The translations under genes and the position numbers were made by a program. Below the pieces are notes generated by a model that ran no database searches, had not been told where the DNA came from, and was given only the letters and a program-made list of their open reading frames with translations. Source: Catonella massiliensis (lineage in GTDB: Bacteria; Bacillota; Clostridia; Lachnospirales; Lachnospiraceae). Taken from it: a stretch of DNA of 64,000 nt. The stretch spans positions 62,001-126,000 of the forward strand of contig NZ_JAEPRJ010000001.1 in the NCBI RefSeq assembly GCF_016651435.1. The letters are read 5' to 3'. Position 1 is the stretch's first letter. Each line of letters starts with the position of its first letter. Positions 15,724 to 24,472 of this stretch are shown here, piece after piece.

Positions 15724-16122
15724 ATGAAGGTACTTATAGCGGAGGATGATTTTGCGAGTAGGAAGTTCATGCTTAGATTTTTTGAGAAATATGGGGAATG
15801 TGATGTAACAGTAGACGGCAAAGAGGCTGTTGAAGCGTATAAGATGGCCATTGAGTGCGGTGAGCCTTATGATCTTATTTGTTTGGACATAATGATGCCC
15901 GAGATGGACGGACATCAGGCGCTTAAAACTATCAGAAAGATAGAAGAAGAGAGCGGTATTGCTGAGGATGAGAGAGTTAAGATAGTTATGACTACTGCCC
16001 TTAGCGAGACGAGACATGTGACCAAGGCATTTGAAAATGGCTGTACTGCTTACGCCGGGAAGCCTATTAACCAGGATAAGCTTGAGGCTATGCTTAAGAA
16101 GTTCAAGCTTATAGAAGAGTAG
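15724..16122 (+). CDS. Stand-alone CheY-like response regulator receiver protein
   Basis: A 132-residue receiver domain with nothing attached: acidic pocket AEDD at the N-terminus, phospho-acceptor Asp in LICLDIMMPEMDG (about residue 58), the Thr/Ala switch in VMTTA and the Lys of AGKPI. ATG 15724 follows GGAGGT by 5 bases. No histidine kinase is adjacent. The next gene begins 2 bases after its stop, so the two are cotranscribed. It may serve the chemoreceptor at 24473 or another distant kinase; that is speculation. Confidence 0.9.
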   Translation: MKVLIAEDDFASRKFMLRFFEKYGECDVTVDGKEAVEAYKMAIECGEPYDLICLDIMMPEMDGHQALKTIRKIEEESGIAEDERVKIVMTTALSETRHVTKAFENGCTAYAGKPINQDKLEAMLKKFKLIEE

Positions 16123-16124
16123 AT

Positions 16125-16805
16125 ATGAAGAAAAACAGTGTTTTGGATGAAGAAGCCTACATCTACAGGCGCCATCCTGAAGAAAGTGAAGGCGAAAAGT
16201 GGAAGAAAATGAGCAGAAAGGAAAAGCTAGCTTATTTTAATGACTATTACAGAAATAAGGTAATTATAGGCATAATTGTAATCGGCTTTATTGCGTCATT
16301 TTTGTACACCGTTCTTTCGCCAAAGGCAGATGTTGTCGTTTCTGTTGCTGTAGTAAACGATTACTGGGATGAGAATAAGGTTAATGAGCTTCAAAAGCAA
16401 CTTACGGATATACTGGGGCTTAGAGAGGGTAAGCAGGAGATTCTTATCGATGACAGCTACTACCTTGATGAGTCAGGCATGGGCAATGCAGTTGCCAATA
16501 CCCAGAAACTTGTAGCAAAGATTGCCGCAGGCGACATAAATGTAATCATAGCAGACAAGGCCAAATTTGATGACTTTGCCTCAAATGGGACCTTCCTCAA
16601 GATATCTGAGGTGATAAAGGATGACACTTCATATAAGGATAGGCTTACATCAAACGGCTATGGAATAAGCTTTAAGAAAAGTAAGCTTTTAAGCGAGGCC
16701 GCTAGCACCAAAGAAGAAATGATTATAGGTATTGTAGCCAATGCAGACAAAGAAGATTACGAATATATATCAAAAATGGTTAATTATATTTTACAAAAAT
16801 CTTAA
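16125..16805 (+). CDS. Single-pass membrane protein of unknown function
   Basis: A 226-residue protein: a charged N-terminal cytoplasmic part (1-45), one transmembrane helix (VIIGIIVIGFIASFLYTVL, about 46-64), and an outer domain of about 160 residues with alternating strands and helices that looks like a small periplasmic-binding-like fold (ADVVVSVAVVND; DINVIIADKAKFDDFA). This build recurs in Lachnospiraceae without known function. It starts 2 bases after the response regulator gene, so the two are an operon. Confidence 0.65.
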   Translation: MKKNSVLDEEAYIYRRHPEESEGEKWKKMSRKEKLAYFNDYYRNKVIIGIIVIGFIASFLYTVLSPKADVVVSVAVVNDYWDENKVNELQKQLTDILGLREGKQEILIDDSYYLDESGMGNAVANTQKLVAKIAAGDINVIIADKAKFDDFASNGTFLKISEVIKDDTSYKDRLTSNGYGISFKKSKLLSEAASTKEEMIIGIVANADKEDYEYISKMVNYILQKS

Positions 16806-16830
16806 AAAACAAAAATTAAGTGAAATACGC

Positions 16831-16859
16831 TTGACAATTGATATTGACAAACTTATACT
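16831..16859 (+). promoter_or_regulatory. Promoter of the SGNH hydrolase-lipoprotein operon
   Basis: TTGACA at 16831-16836, 17-bp spacer, TATACT at 16854-16859. Confidence 0.82.
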
Positions 16860-16924
16860 CATTTTGCTGAGTGATAAAAGTGCTTAGCTGTTGCAGATAA
16901 AATGTGATTTGAAATGAGGTAGGA

Positions 16925-17893
16925 ATGAGCGGTAATTCATACAGAAACAACAGAAATGCATATAGAAGAAAAAGAAGAAACGAGAACAGAGGCCTGGTTG
17001 CCGTAGTTGTTGTTACGATTATGGCCGCAGGTATAATGGGAGCGTACGGATTTATAAGTCTTTTTATGGGTGATAATGGAAGCAATACAAAAAGTGTAGC
17101 TTCTACAGGTTCTGCGGTAAATACAGCCACAAATGTGACTTCCTCCTCAAGTACTGCTTCTGATAGTAAGACAGCTTCGAGCGAGACTGAGGAGGCTTCA
17201 AGCGGTGATGTAAGCAAAGAAGATACCAAGACTGTAGCCTCTAAGACCGATAAAAAGAAGGATGCCAAAGAAAAAGAAAAGGATGACATCAAAAAGCTTG
17301 TTACTGCGTCTAAGGAAGCAGAGGAAGCTTACTACAAGGATACAGTTTTCATCGGCGACTCAAGGACACAGGGGCTTCAGATAAATGCAGGCCTTACAAG
17401 CCCTGACTTCTTTGCAGGAAGAGGCTTAAATGTTAAGAATGCACGTACGGAAAAGGTTGTAAAGAATGCAGCAGGTAAGGCAGTGACAGTGGTTGATGCC
17501 TTAAAGGATAAGCAGTACAAAAAGGTATACATTTGTTTTGGTATAAATGAACTGGGATGGCCATACACCAATATCTTTGCTGATGAGTATCAAAAGACTA
17601 TAGATGCCATTAAGAAAATCCAGCCAAATGCTGAGGTTGTGGTTCAGGGTATCTTACCTGTAACTGAGAAGAAGTCTAAGTCAGATAAGATATTCAATAT
17701 GAAGAATGTGAAGAAGTTTAATAAGGTAATCAAAAAGATGGCTGAAGATAACGGAGAAACCTATGTGGACAATTCTCCTGCCGTAGCCAACGACAAAGGA
17801 TACCTTCCGGGTGATGTAACTCCTGACGGAATACATATGAATAGGGAATATTGCAAGAGAATACTTGCTTATATCGTAAATATGAATTATTAA
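16925..17893 (+). CDS. Membrane-anchored SGNH/GDSL hydrolase-like protein
   Basis: A 322-residue protein with a basic start (RNAYRRKRRNENRG), one transmembrane helix (about 24-46), a Ser/Thr/Lys-rich linker (about 50-130), and an SGNH hydrolase domain. The catalytic blocks are FIGDSRTQG (nucleophile Ser), CFGINELGW, and TPDGIHMN (Asp and His). Family members deacetylate sugars or cell-wall polymers outside the cell. It is followed 16 bases later by a lipoprotein gene, suggesting joint action at the envelope. Confidence 0.85.
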   Translation: MSGNSYRNNRNAYRRKRRNENRGLVAVVVVTIMAAGIMGAYGFISLFMGDNGSNTKSVASTGSAVNTATNVTSSSSTASDSKTASSETEEASSGDVSKEDTKTVASKTDKKKDAKEKEKDDIKKLVTASKEAEEAYYKDTVFIGDSRTQGLQINAGLTSPDFFAGRGLNVKNARTEKVVKNAAGKAVTVVDALKDKQYKKVYICFGINELGWPYTNIFADEYQKTIDAIKKIQPNAEVVVQGILPVTEKKSKSDKIFNMKNVKKFNKVIKKMAEDNGETYVDNSPAVANDKGYLPGDVTPDGIHMNREYCKRILAYIVNMNY

Positions 17894-17909
17894 GAATGAG
17901 GTTAAGAAG

Positions 17910-18458
17910 ATGAAAAAAACAACAGGCAAAATCAAAATGTTAGCGGCACTTTCAGTACTTACTCTTACAGCGAGTACTGTACTCTACGGCTGTGGAGGAA
18001 GTGGTGATACAAAGAAGACCAGCACTACTACAAGTTCTGCTGCGGCTTCAGCAAAGAGCAGTCAGGCTGCTGCGGTTGATGTAACAAAAGTAGCTGACAG
18101 ACTTCTAAATGAAATAAAGTATGATGATAAGCTTGCTGAGGCAGAAAAAGAAAGTCTTGATGTCATTTATCCGGGGCTTCCAAAGGATAAGATAAAAGCT
18201 ATGAAAATATATGTATCAAGCTCAGGAGGTACTTCAGAAGAGATAGCTGCATTTGAAGCGGGTGACGAAGAAACAGCTAAGGAAATCGAGACAAAGCTTA
18301 AGGAAAGAGTTGAGGCTCAGAAGACAAGCTTTAAGAACTATGTGCCTGAGGAGCTTAAACGCCTTGAGAATGCTCTTGTTATCCGCAAAGGAAACTATGT
18401 TTACCTTTCAGTATCAGGAGACCCTGACAAGGCAAAAAGCATTATAGAAGAAAACTAA
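17910..18458 (+). CDS. DUF4358-type lipoprotein
   Basis: A 182-residue protein with a lipoprotein signal ending in the lipobox LYGC (Cys near residue 28), then a Ser/Thr/Lys linker and a domain matching the DUF4358 pattern (LADRLL... EIKYDDKL; ... YPGLPKDKIKAMKIYVSSSGGTSEEIAAFEA). The function of this family is unknown. GAGGTTAAG precedes the ATG. It lies downstream of the SGNH hydrolase and probably shares its mRNA. Confidence 0.8.
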   Translation: MKKTTGKIKMLAALSVLTLTASTVLYGCGGSGDTKKTSTTTSSAAASAKSSQAAAVDVTKVADRLLNEIKYDDKLAEAEKESLDVIYPGLPKDKIKAMKIYVSSSGGTSEEIAAFEAGDEETAKEIETKLKERVEAQKTSFKNYVPEELKRLENALVIRKGNYVYLSVSGDPDKAKSIIEEN

Positions 18459-18531
18459 ACCCAAAATCTATGGGGCAGGTTCGTGCCGGAAGGAGCGTTC
18501 CTGTCCTCATTATTATGTATTGGAGAGACTT

Positions 18532-19305
18532 ATGATATTTGCAGTAGACATGGGAAACAGCAACATTGTTCTTGGCTGCCTTGGCGGGAAAGAGCTGATA
18601 TTTGAAGAGAGGCTTGCCACCAACCTGGGTAAAACCAGTCTTGAATATGCTATTATGTTTAAGAACCTCTTTGAACTCTATGGGAAAACTCCCACTGATG
18701 TAGAAGGAAGTATCATATCTTCTGTAGTTCCACAGCTTACAGATACCATAGCGGAGGCTGTAAACAAAGTATGTGGGAAGTTTCCCCTCATAGTAGGTCC
18801 CGGGGTAAAAAGCGGAATCAACATAGTGATAGACAACCCTGCACAGCTTGGCGCTGACCTCATAGCAGGCGCAGTTGCTGCCATTTACGAGTATAAGCCT
18901 CCTTTTATTATTATTGATATGGGTACTGCTACAACATTTAGCTACATAAATGAAAAGAAGCAGTTTATGGGCGGTGCCATTATGCCGGGAGTTGTGACAG
19001 CTCTTAATTCCCTTGTAAGCGGCACTTCACAGCTTATAAGAATCAGCCTTGAAGCACCAAAGAAGGTGATAGGAAGCAACACCATAGACAGCATGAAGAG
19101 CGGTACCATATATGGAAATGCAGCTATGATAGACGGTATGATAGAGCGAATAGAAGAAGAGATGGGGAGAGAACTCCTGACTATAGCAACGGGAGGGCTT
19201 GCAAAACTGGTCGTGCCGTATTGTAAGAAGAAGATAGTAGTGGATGATTCACTGCTTATAAAGGGGCTTGGACTTATCTACGAGAAGAACAGGGGTAAGA
19301 ATTAG
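18532..19305 (+). CDS. coaX: Type III pantothenate kinase
   Basis: A 257-residue ASKHA-fold enzyme that phosphorylates pantothenate in the first step of coenzyme A synthesis. It shows the phosphate loop FAVDMGNSNIVLG at the N-terminus, GPGVKSGI, PAQLGADLIAGAVAA, and DMGTATTF. The start is ATG 18532, preceded by GGAGAG; a TTG four codons earlier overlaps that site. Full length for CoaX, with the K+-dependent, feedback-resistant family properties assumed. Confidence 0.95.
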   Translation: MIFAVDMGNSNIVLGCLGGKELIFEERLATNLGKTSLEYAIMFKNLFELYGKTPTDVEGSIISSVVPQLTDTIAEAVNKVCGKFPLIVGPGVKSGINIVIDNPAQLGADLIAGAVAAIYEYKPPFIIIDMGTATTFSYINEKKQFMGGAIMPGVVTALNSLVSGTSQLIRISLEAPKKVIGSNTIDSMKSGTIYGNAAMIDGMIERIEEEMGRELLTIATGGLAKLVVPYCKKKIVVDDSLLIKGLGLIYEKNRGKN

Positions 19306-19324
19306 TGAAATAATTGTGTATTGC

Positions 19325-19353
19325 TTGCAATTAAAGCTCGACTTAGATATAAT
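19325..19353 (+). promoter_or_regulatory. Promoter of ftsH
   Basis: TTGCAA at 19325-19330, 17-bp spacer, TATAAT at 19348-19353, 46 bases before the start codon. Confidence 0.7.
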
Positions 19354-19398
19354 TGTATACAATGAAATTGTGTTAATGAGTTAGGGAAAGGAAGTTGA

Positions 19399-21447
19399 AT
19401 GGACGAGAATAAGAATAAAAAACCTGGTGATAACAACTCGGGCGGAGGAATGAATAAAAAAGCCGGGATAATCACCATTATAGCGACAATTATTATATTT
19501 TTGACCTTCATCTATGGAATGCAGCTTATAAAACAGGGAATCAATAAGGAGATAACCTACAATGAGTTTGTTAAGATGATAGATGACGGCAAGGTGGAGT
19601 CGGTTGTGCTTAAGCAGGGCAAGATTGAAATCACGCCTAAGGGTTCAGCCAATGATATATATGCGCCAACTTATTATACAGGTTATATAGGTGATAATGA
19701 CCTTGCAGAGAGGCTCCTTAAGGCAAATGTGAAGGTAAGCTCGCCGGTAGCGGATGCTTCTCAGGGCATACTTGAGTTCTTTGCTATCTATATCCTTCCT
19801 CTTGTGGGGATTTGGGTAGTTATGTATCTCCTTTACCGTTCATTCTCAAAGAATGCAGGCGGTATGATGGGAGTAGGAAAAAGCAATGCCAAGGTATATG
19901 TTGAGAAGCGTACAGGCATAACCTTTGCGGATGTGGCAGGTGAGGACGAGGCCAAGGACTCGCTTAGAGAAATGGTTGACTTCCTTCACAATCCTAGAAA
20001 ATACGCTGAGATAGGAGCTAAGCTTCCTAAGGGAGCCCTTCTTGTAGGACCTCCGGGAACCGGTAAGACCCTGCTTGCAAAAGCAGTTGCGGGAGAGGCC
20101 AATGTACCTTTCTTCTCACTTTCAGGCTCTGACTTTGTGGAAATGTTCGTAGGTGTAGGTGCTTCAAGAGTAAGAGATTTATTTAAGCAGGCACACAGTA
20201 TGGCGCCTTGTATCATATTCATAGACGAGATAGATGCCATAGGTAAGAGCAGGGATTCTAAGTATGGTGGCGGCAATGACGAGCGTGAGCAGACATTGAA
20301 CCAGCTTCTTGCAGAGATGGACGGATTCGATGCCAAATCAAAGGGAGTAGTTATACTTGCTGCGACAAACCGTCCTGACGTGCTTGATAAGGCTCTTCTT
20401 CGCCCGGGACGATTTGATAGAAGGGTTATAGTTGACCGCCCTGACCTTAAGGGAAGAATTGCTATACTTAAGGTACACAGCAAAGATGTACTTATGGATG
20501 ACACGGTAGATTTGGATGCAATTGCGATGGCTACAGCAGGGGCTGTTGGTTCAGACCTTGCAAATATGATAAATGAAGCTGCCATTATGGCGGTAAAGGC
20601 AGGAAGAAAGAGCGTTGGGCAGGCTGACCTTTTTGAAGCTGTTGAAGTTGTTATAGCCGGTAAAGAAAAGAAGGATAGGATACTTGGCAAGGAAGAAAAG
20701 CGTATAGTTGCCTTCCATGAGGTAGGACATGCTCTTATAACTGCATCTATGAAGAACGCTGATCCGGTACAGAAGATAACGATAGTGCCTAGAACAATGG
20801 GTTCACTTGGCTATACTATGCAGCTTCCTAAAGAGGAAAAATTCCTTCAGAGTAAGGAGGAGCTGGAGACAGATATTGTTACCTTCCTTGGAGGAAGAGC
20901 TGCTGAAGATGTTGTGTTTAACTCGGTGACGACTGGCGCAAGCAATGATATTGAGCGGGCTACAGCCATTCTTCGCTCTATGATTACTCAGTATGGTATG
21001 TCAGACAAATTTGGTATGGTAGGTCTTGAATCCATAGAGAACCGTTATCTTGACGGAAGGGCAGTGCTTAACTGTGCAGATGAGACGGCGGCCAGGATAG
21101 ACAAGGAAGTCGCAAGGCGTATGAAAGAATACTATGACAGGGCTGTGAACATCATCAAGGAAAATAGAGACGCACTTGAGAAGATAGCAGAGTACCTCAT
21201 TGAGAAGGAGACTATCACAGGTAAGGAATTTATCAAGATGTACAGAGAGATAAAGGGACTTCCTGAGCCTGAGGATGAAAAGGAGGATAAAGCTGAAGAT
21301 AACAAAACTGATGACAATAAGGCTGATGTGGCTGTGACAGAGGAGATAAAAACAGATAATGCTGTCACGGAGAATCCCGTAAAGGATGAAAGTACAGATA
21401 AAGTAGTCGAAAACACTACTGAAAATGCCGGTGATACAGAAAAGTAA
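19399..21447 (+). CDS. ftsH: ATP-dependent zinc metalloprotease FtsH
   Basis: A 682-residue membrane AAA+ protease. Two transmembrane helices (about 22-42 and 117-139) flank the outer domain; Walker A GPPGTGKT at 217-224, Walker [15 protein letters not shown] with RPGRFDRR, and the zinc motif HEVGH at 440-444 (most FtsH have HEAGH, the Ala to Val change leaves the metal ligands). The C-terminal ~65 residues are an acidic, Asp/Lys/Asn-rich tail not essential to the fold. It degrades misfolded and regulatory proteins at the membrane. Own promoter and terminator. Confidence 0.97.
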   Translation: MDENKNKKPGDNNSGGGMNKKAGIITIIATIIIFLTFIYGMQLIKQGINKEITYNEFVKMIDDGKVESVVLKQGKIEITPKGSANDIYAPTYYTGYIGDNDLAERLLKANVKVSSPVADASQGILEFFAIYILPLVGIWVVMYLLYRSFSKNAGGMMGVGKSNAKVYVEKRTGITFADVAGEDEAKDSLREMVDFLHNPRKYAEIGAKLPKGALLVGPPGTGKTLLAKAVAGEANVPFFSLSGSDFVEMFVGVGASRVRDLFKQAHSMAPCIIFIDEIDAIGKSRDSKYGGGNDEREQTLNQLLAEMDGFDAKSKGVVILAATNRPDVLDKALLRPGRFDRRVIVDRPDLKGRIAILKVHSKDVLMDDTVDLDAIAMATAGAVGSDLANMINEAAIMAVKAGRKSVGQADLFEAVEVVIAGKEKKDRILGKEEKRIVAFHEVGHALITASMKNADPVQKITIVPRTMGSLGYTMQLPKEEKFLQSKEELETDIVTFLGGRAAEDVVFNSVTTGASNDIERATAILRSMITQYGMSDKFGMVGLESIENRYLDGRAVLNCADETAARIDKEVARRMKEYYDRAVNIIKENRDALEKIAEYLIEKETITGKEFIKMYREIKGLPEPEDEKEDKAEDNKTDDNKADVAVTEEIKTDNAVTENPVKDESTDKVVENTTENAGDTEK

Positions 21448-21472
21448 TACAAAAATAGCAATACAAAAAAGG

Positions 21473-21560
21473 ACTGTTACAAAAGAAAAATACCTGATAG
21501 GTGGTCTGTAGGACCAGATAACTTATTGGTGTATACTCATTCTGATGTAACAGTTTTTTT
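21473..21560 (+). terminator. Long-range terminator after ftsH
   Basis: ACTGTTACA (21473-21481) and TGTAACAGT (21545-21553) form the outer stem, followed by T7. Inside, TGGTC and GACCA form a second small hairpin. It resembles the hairpins at 39444 and 44061. Confidence 0.7.
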
Positions 21561-21674
21561 GTTGCAAAATTATAAACTGATACAAGGGTTAAAAGTATAA
21601 TATTCGATTGTTGAATGTTTTAAAGGGTATTTTAGAATCACTGAAACTGATTATTGATATATCTAGTTTCACTA

Positions 21675-21704
21675 TTGATAAGTGGGCAGAAAATGTGGTA
21701 AACT
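21675..21704 (+). promoter_or_regulatory. Putative promoter of the ThyX-like gene and tkt
   Basis: TTGATA at 21675-21680, 18-bp spacer, TAAACT at 21699-21704. Moderate match only. Confidence 0.5.
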
Positions 21705-21751
21705 GATACTGGATTTTAGTGTCAAAATATTAAATTAAAGGTGAAAAGATT

Positions 21752-22372
21752 ATGATAAAACTTGAGAGAACTTCTGTCCTCAACCTCGAGAATGCGATGA
21801 GGGGCGCTAGAAACCCTATGAATTCCTGGGATAGAACGGATAGCTATTATGATGAGAACAATAACTACATTTTAGGCGAAAATGACCTTGGCCTAGCTAC
21901 AAAGCTTGCTAAGGCAGGGCCTGACCACAGGAAGTTTATCAGACAGATATTTGTGTCGGTTGACATAACTGCACCGCTTTACTGGTGGAAGGAGTATGAT
22001 ACCTACAAGGTGGGTACAGTAGCCAACTCCACAAGTACCATGCATAAGATTCACTCTAAGGCATTTGAAGAAGCGGATTTTTCTACTGACCATATGACAG
22101 AGGAATCAAGAAAACACTTTTTCTCCTTTGTGGACTATATGGAAGAGGTAAGAAAGAAATACGTGGAATCAAAGGATAAGACCTACTGGTATGACCTTAT
22201 CCAGATGCTTCCTTCAAGCTACAACCAGCTTAGAACCTGTACCCTAAACTATGAGACCCTTTCGAATATTTACTATGCGAGAAAGGCTCATAAGCTTGAT
22301 GAATGGCACGTGCTTTGTGACTGGATCAAGACACTGCCTTATGCTGAGGAATTAATAATAAACAGACAATAA
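21752..22372 (+). CDS. ThyX-like protein of unknown function
   Basis: A 206-residue soluble protein. I think it is a divergent member of the flavin-dependent thymidylate synthase (ThyX) fold. APLYWWKEYDTYKVGTVANS aligns in position with the P-x-W-x-x-RHRxxSxNExSxR motif, and LPSSYNQLRTCTLNYETLS then ARKAHKLDEWHVL with the C-terminal NLRxLxxFxxxRxxxxAQxEI motif. The RHR flavin/dUMP-binding residues themselves are not kept, so it may bind something else. It sits 18 bases before tkt and is probably cotranscribed. The assignment rests on pattern similarity alone. Confidence 0.5.
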   Translation: MIKLERTSVLNLENAMRGARNPMNSWDRTDSYYDENNNYILGENDLGLATKLAKAGPDHRKFIRQIFVSVDITAPLYWWKEYDTYKVGTVANSTSTMHKIHSKAFEEADFSTDHMTEESRKHFFSFVDYMEEVRKKYVESKDKTYWYDLIQMLPSSYNQLRTCTLNYETLSNIYYARKAHKLDEWHVLCDWIKTLPYAEELIINRQ

Positions 22373-22390
22373 AATATTTAGGAGGACAAA

Positions 22391-24373
22391 ATGAGTAATA
22401 TCGATAACTTATCAGTAAATGCAATCAGAGTATTGTCGGCAGATGCTGTACAGAAGGCGAATTCAGGACATCCGGGACTCCCTCTTGGTGCGGCTGCGAT
22501 AGGATACGAGCTTTGGGCCAATCACATGAACCACAACCCAAAGAATCCCAGCTGGGAAAATAGAGACAGATTCGTACTTTCAGGCGGACATGGCTCGACT
22601 CTTCTTTACTCATTGCTCCATCTTTTTGGATATGGACTTACTCTTGACGACTTAAAGAATTTCCGTCAGTGGGGCTCTAAGACTCCGGGACATCCTGAGT
22701 ATGGGGTTACTACAGGAGTAGAAGCATCCACAGGTCCTCTTGGTGCAGGTATGGCTATGGCTGTGGGTATGGCTATGGCTGAGACTCATCTTGCAGCTAA
22801 GTTCAACAAGGAAGGCTATCCTGTAGTTGACCACTACACCTATGTACTCGGTGGCGATGGCTGTATGATGGAAGGCATCAACTACGAGGCATTTTCGCTT
22901 GCAGGCACACTTAAGCTAAACAAGCTTATCGTGCTTTACGATTCAAACAAGATATCTATTGAGGGGAATACAGACATCGCTTTTACAGAGGATGTACCTG
23001 CCAGATTTAAGGCTATGGGCTTTAAGGTGCTTGAAGTAAAGGATGGCAATGACATATCTGAAATCGGAAAGGCTATAGAAGAGGCTAAGGAGGATAAGGA
23101 AAGCCCTTCATTTATCAAGATAAATACAAAAATAGGCTTTGGTTCTCCAAAAGAAGGTTCAGCAGATGTTCACGGAGCGCCACTTGGTGCCGATAATATT
23201 ATTGCAATGAAAAAAACTCTCGGCTGGCCAAGTGAAGAGCCTTTCTTTGTACCTGACGAGGTATATGAGAACTATAAGGCAAAGGCAGAGAACTTAGCGA
23301 AGAAGGAAGAAGAGTGGAGTAAGCTCTTTAAGGATTATTGTGAGAAATTCCCAGAGATGAAGACTCTTTGGGATGAATATAAGGATGAAACCAAAGCATG
23401 TAAGCTCTTAGATGATGAAGACTTCTGGAGTTATGAGGAGAAGGCTGATGCAACCAGAAACCTTTCGGGAAAGGTGCTTAACAAGCTTTCAGCCAAGCTC
23501 CCTACCCTGTTTGGAGGTTCAGCAGACCTCGCTCCGTCTAACAAGAGCTATGTTAACGGCGCAGGAGACTATTCTGCAGAGAATTATGCCGGAAGAAATG
23601 TACATTTTGGTGTAAGAGAACTTGCAATGACAGGTATAGGCAATGGTCTTGTGCTTCACGGACTTAAGGCATATGTATCCACCTTCTTTGTATTCAGTGA
23701 CTATGTGAAGCCTATGGCACGACTTGCCTCACTTATGGAGATACCACTTACCTTCATACTTACACACGATTCTATCGGTGTAGGAGAGGACGGACCTACT
23801 CACGAGCCTATAGAGCAGCTTGCTGAGTTTAGAGCCATGCCTAATTTCAATGTATTCCGCCCTGCTGATGCAACTGAGACAATAGCTGCCTGGTATAGTG
23901 CGGTTACTTCAAAAGAGACACCTACAGCCCTTGTACTTACAAGACAGAATCTTCCACAGCTTGCGGGCTCTTCAAAGGAAGCGCTTAAGGGAGGCTATAT
24001 AGTAGCAGATTCTTCAAAAGAAACTCCTGATGCAATCATCATTGCAAGCGGTTCAGAGGTTAGCCTTTCTATCGAAGCTAAGGAAGCCCTAGCAAAGGAA
24101 GGCATAGATGTAAGAGTTGTATCCATGCCTTGTATGGATATCTTTGAGAAGCAGCCCCTTGAATATAAGGAAAAGGTACTTCCAAAATCCGTGAGAGCCA
24201 GGGTAGCAGTTGAAGCCCTCTCAGAGTTTGGTTGGGGCAAGTATGTCGGACTTGACGGAAAGACAGTCTGCCTTGACAGATTTGGTGCTTCCGCCCCTGC
24301 TGATGTACTCTTTAAGGAATTTGGCTTTACAGTTGACAATGTTGTAAAGGCTGTAAAGGAAGTAATTAAGTAG
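22391..24373 (+). CDS. tkt: Transketolase
   Basis: A 660-residue full-length thiamine diphosphate enzyme of the non-oxidative pentose phosphate pathway. Visible are ANSGHPGLPLGAA at the N-terminus, the ThDP-binding GGDGCMMEGI...LIVLYDSNKISI segment, the pyrimidine-domain Glu in NVHFGVRELAM, and THDSIGVGEDGPTHEPIEQLA. GGAGGAC precedes the ATG. It transfers two-carbon units between sugar phosphates, supplying pentoses in a fermentative organism. Confidence 0.97.
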   Translation: MSNIDNLSVNAIRVLSADAVQKANSGHPGLPLGAAAIGYELWANHMNHNPKNPSWENRDRFVLSGGHGSTLLYSLLHLFGYGLTLDDLKNFRQWGSKTPGHPEYGVTTGVEASTGPLGAGMAMAVGMAMAETHLAAKFNKEGYPVVDHYTYVLGGDGCMMEGINYEAFSLAGTLKLNKLIVLYDSNKISIEGNTDIAFTEDVPARFKAMGFKVLEVKDGNDISEIGKAIEEAKEDKESPSFIKINTKIGFGSPKEGSADVHGAPLGADNIIAMKKTLGWPSEEPFFVPDEVYENYKAKAENLAKKEEEWSKLFKDYCEKFPEMKTLWDEYKDETKACKLLDDEDFWSYEEKADATRNLSGKVLNKLSAKLPTLFGGSADLAPSNKSYVNGAGDYSAENYAGRNVHFGVRELAMTGIGNGLVLHGLKAYVSTFFVFSDYVKPMARLASLMEIPLTFILTHDSIGVGEDGPTHEPIEQLAEFRAMPNFNVFRPADATETIAAWYSAVTSKETPTALVLTRQNLPQLAGSSKEALKGGYIVADSSKETPDAIIIASGSEVSLSIEAKEALAKEGIDVRVVSMPCMDIFEKQPLEYKEKVLPKSVRARVAVEALSEFGWGKYVGLDGKTVCLDRFGASAPADVLFKEFGFTVDNVVKAVKEVIK

Positions 24374-24472
24374 ATTGAAATATTGTAAAATGGCTTTATA
24401 AGGCCCTGAGAGAACCATTCTTGCGAAATTTACCTAAAATATTATAAAAATACAACCGGAGGGGACTAACAT

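Noticed and set aside
20000..20700. Long antisense frame opposite ftsH (234 codons)
   Set aside because: Serine-rich shadow of a conserved gene; no ribosome site and no family.
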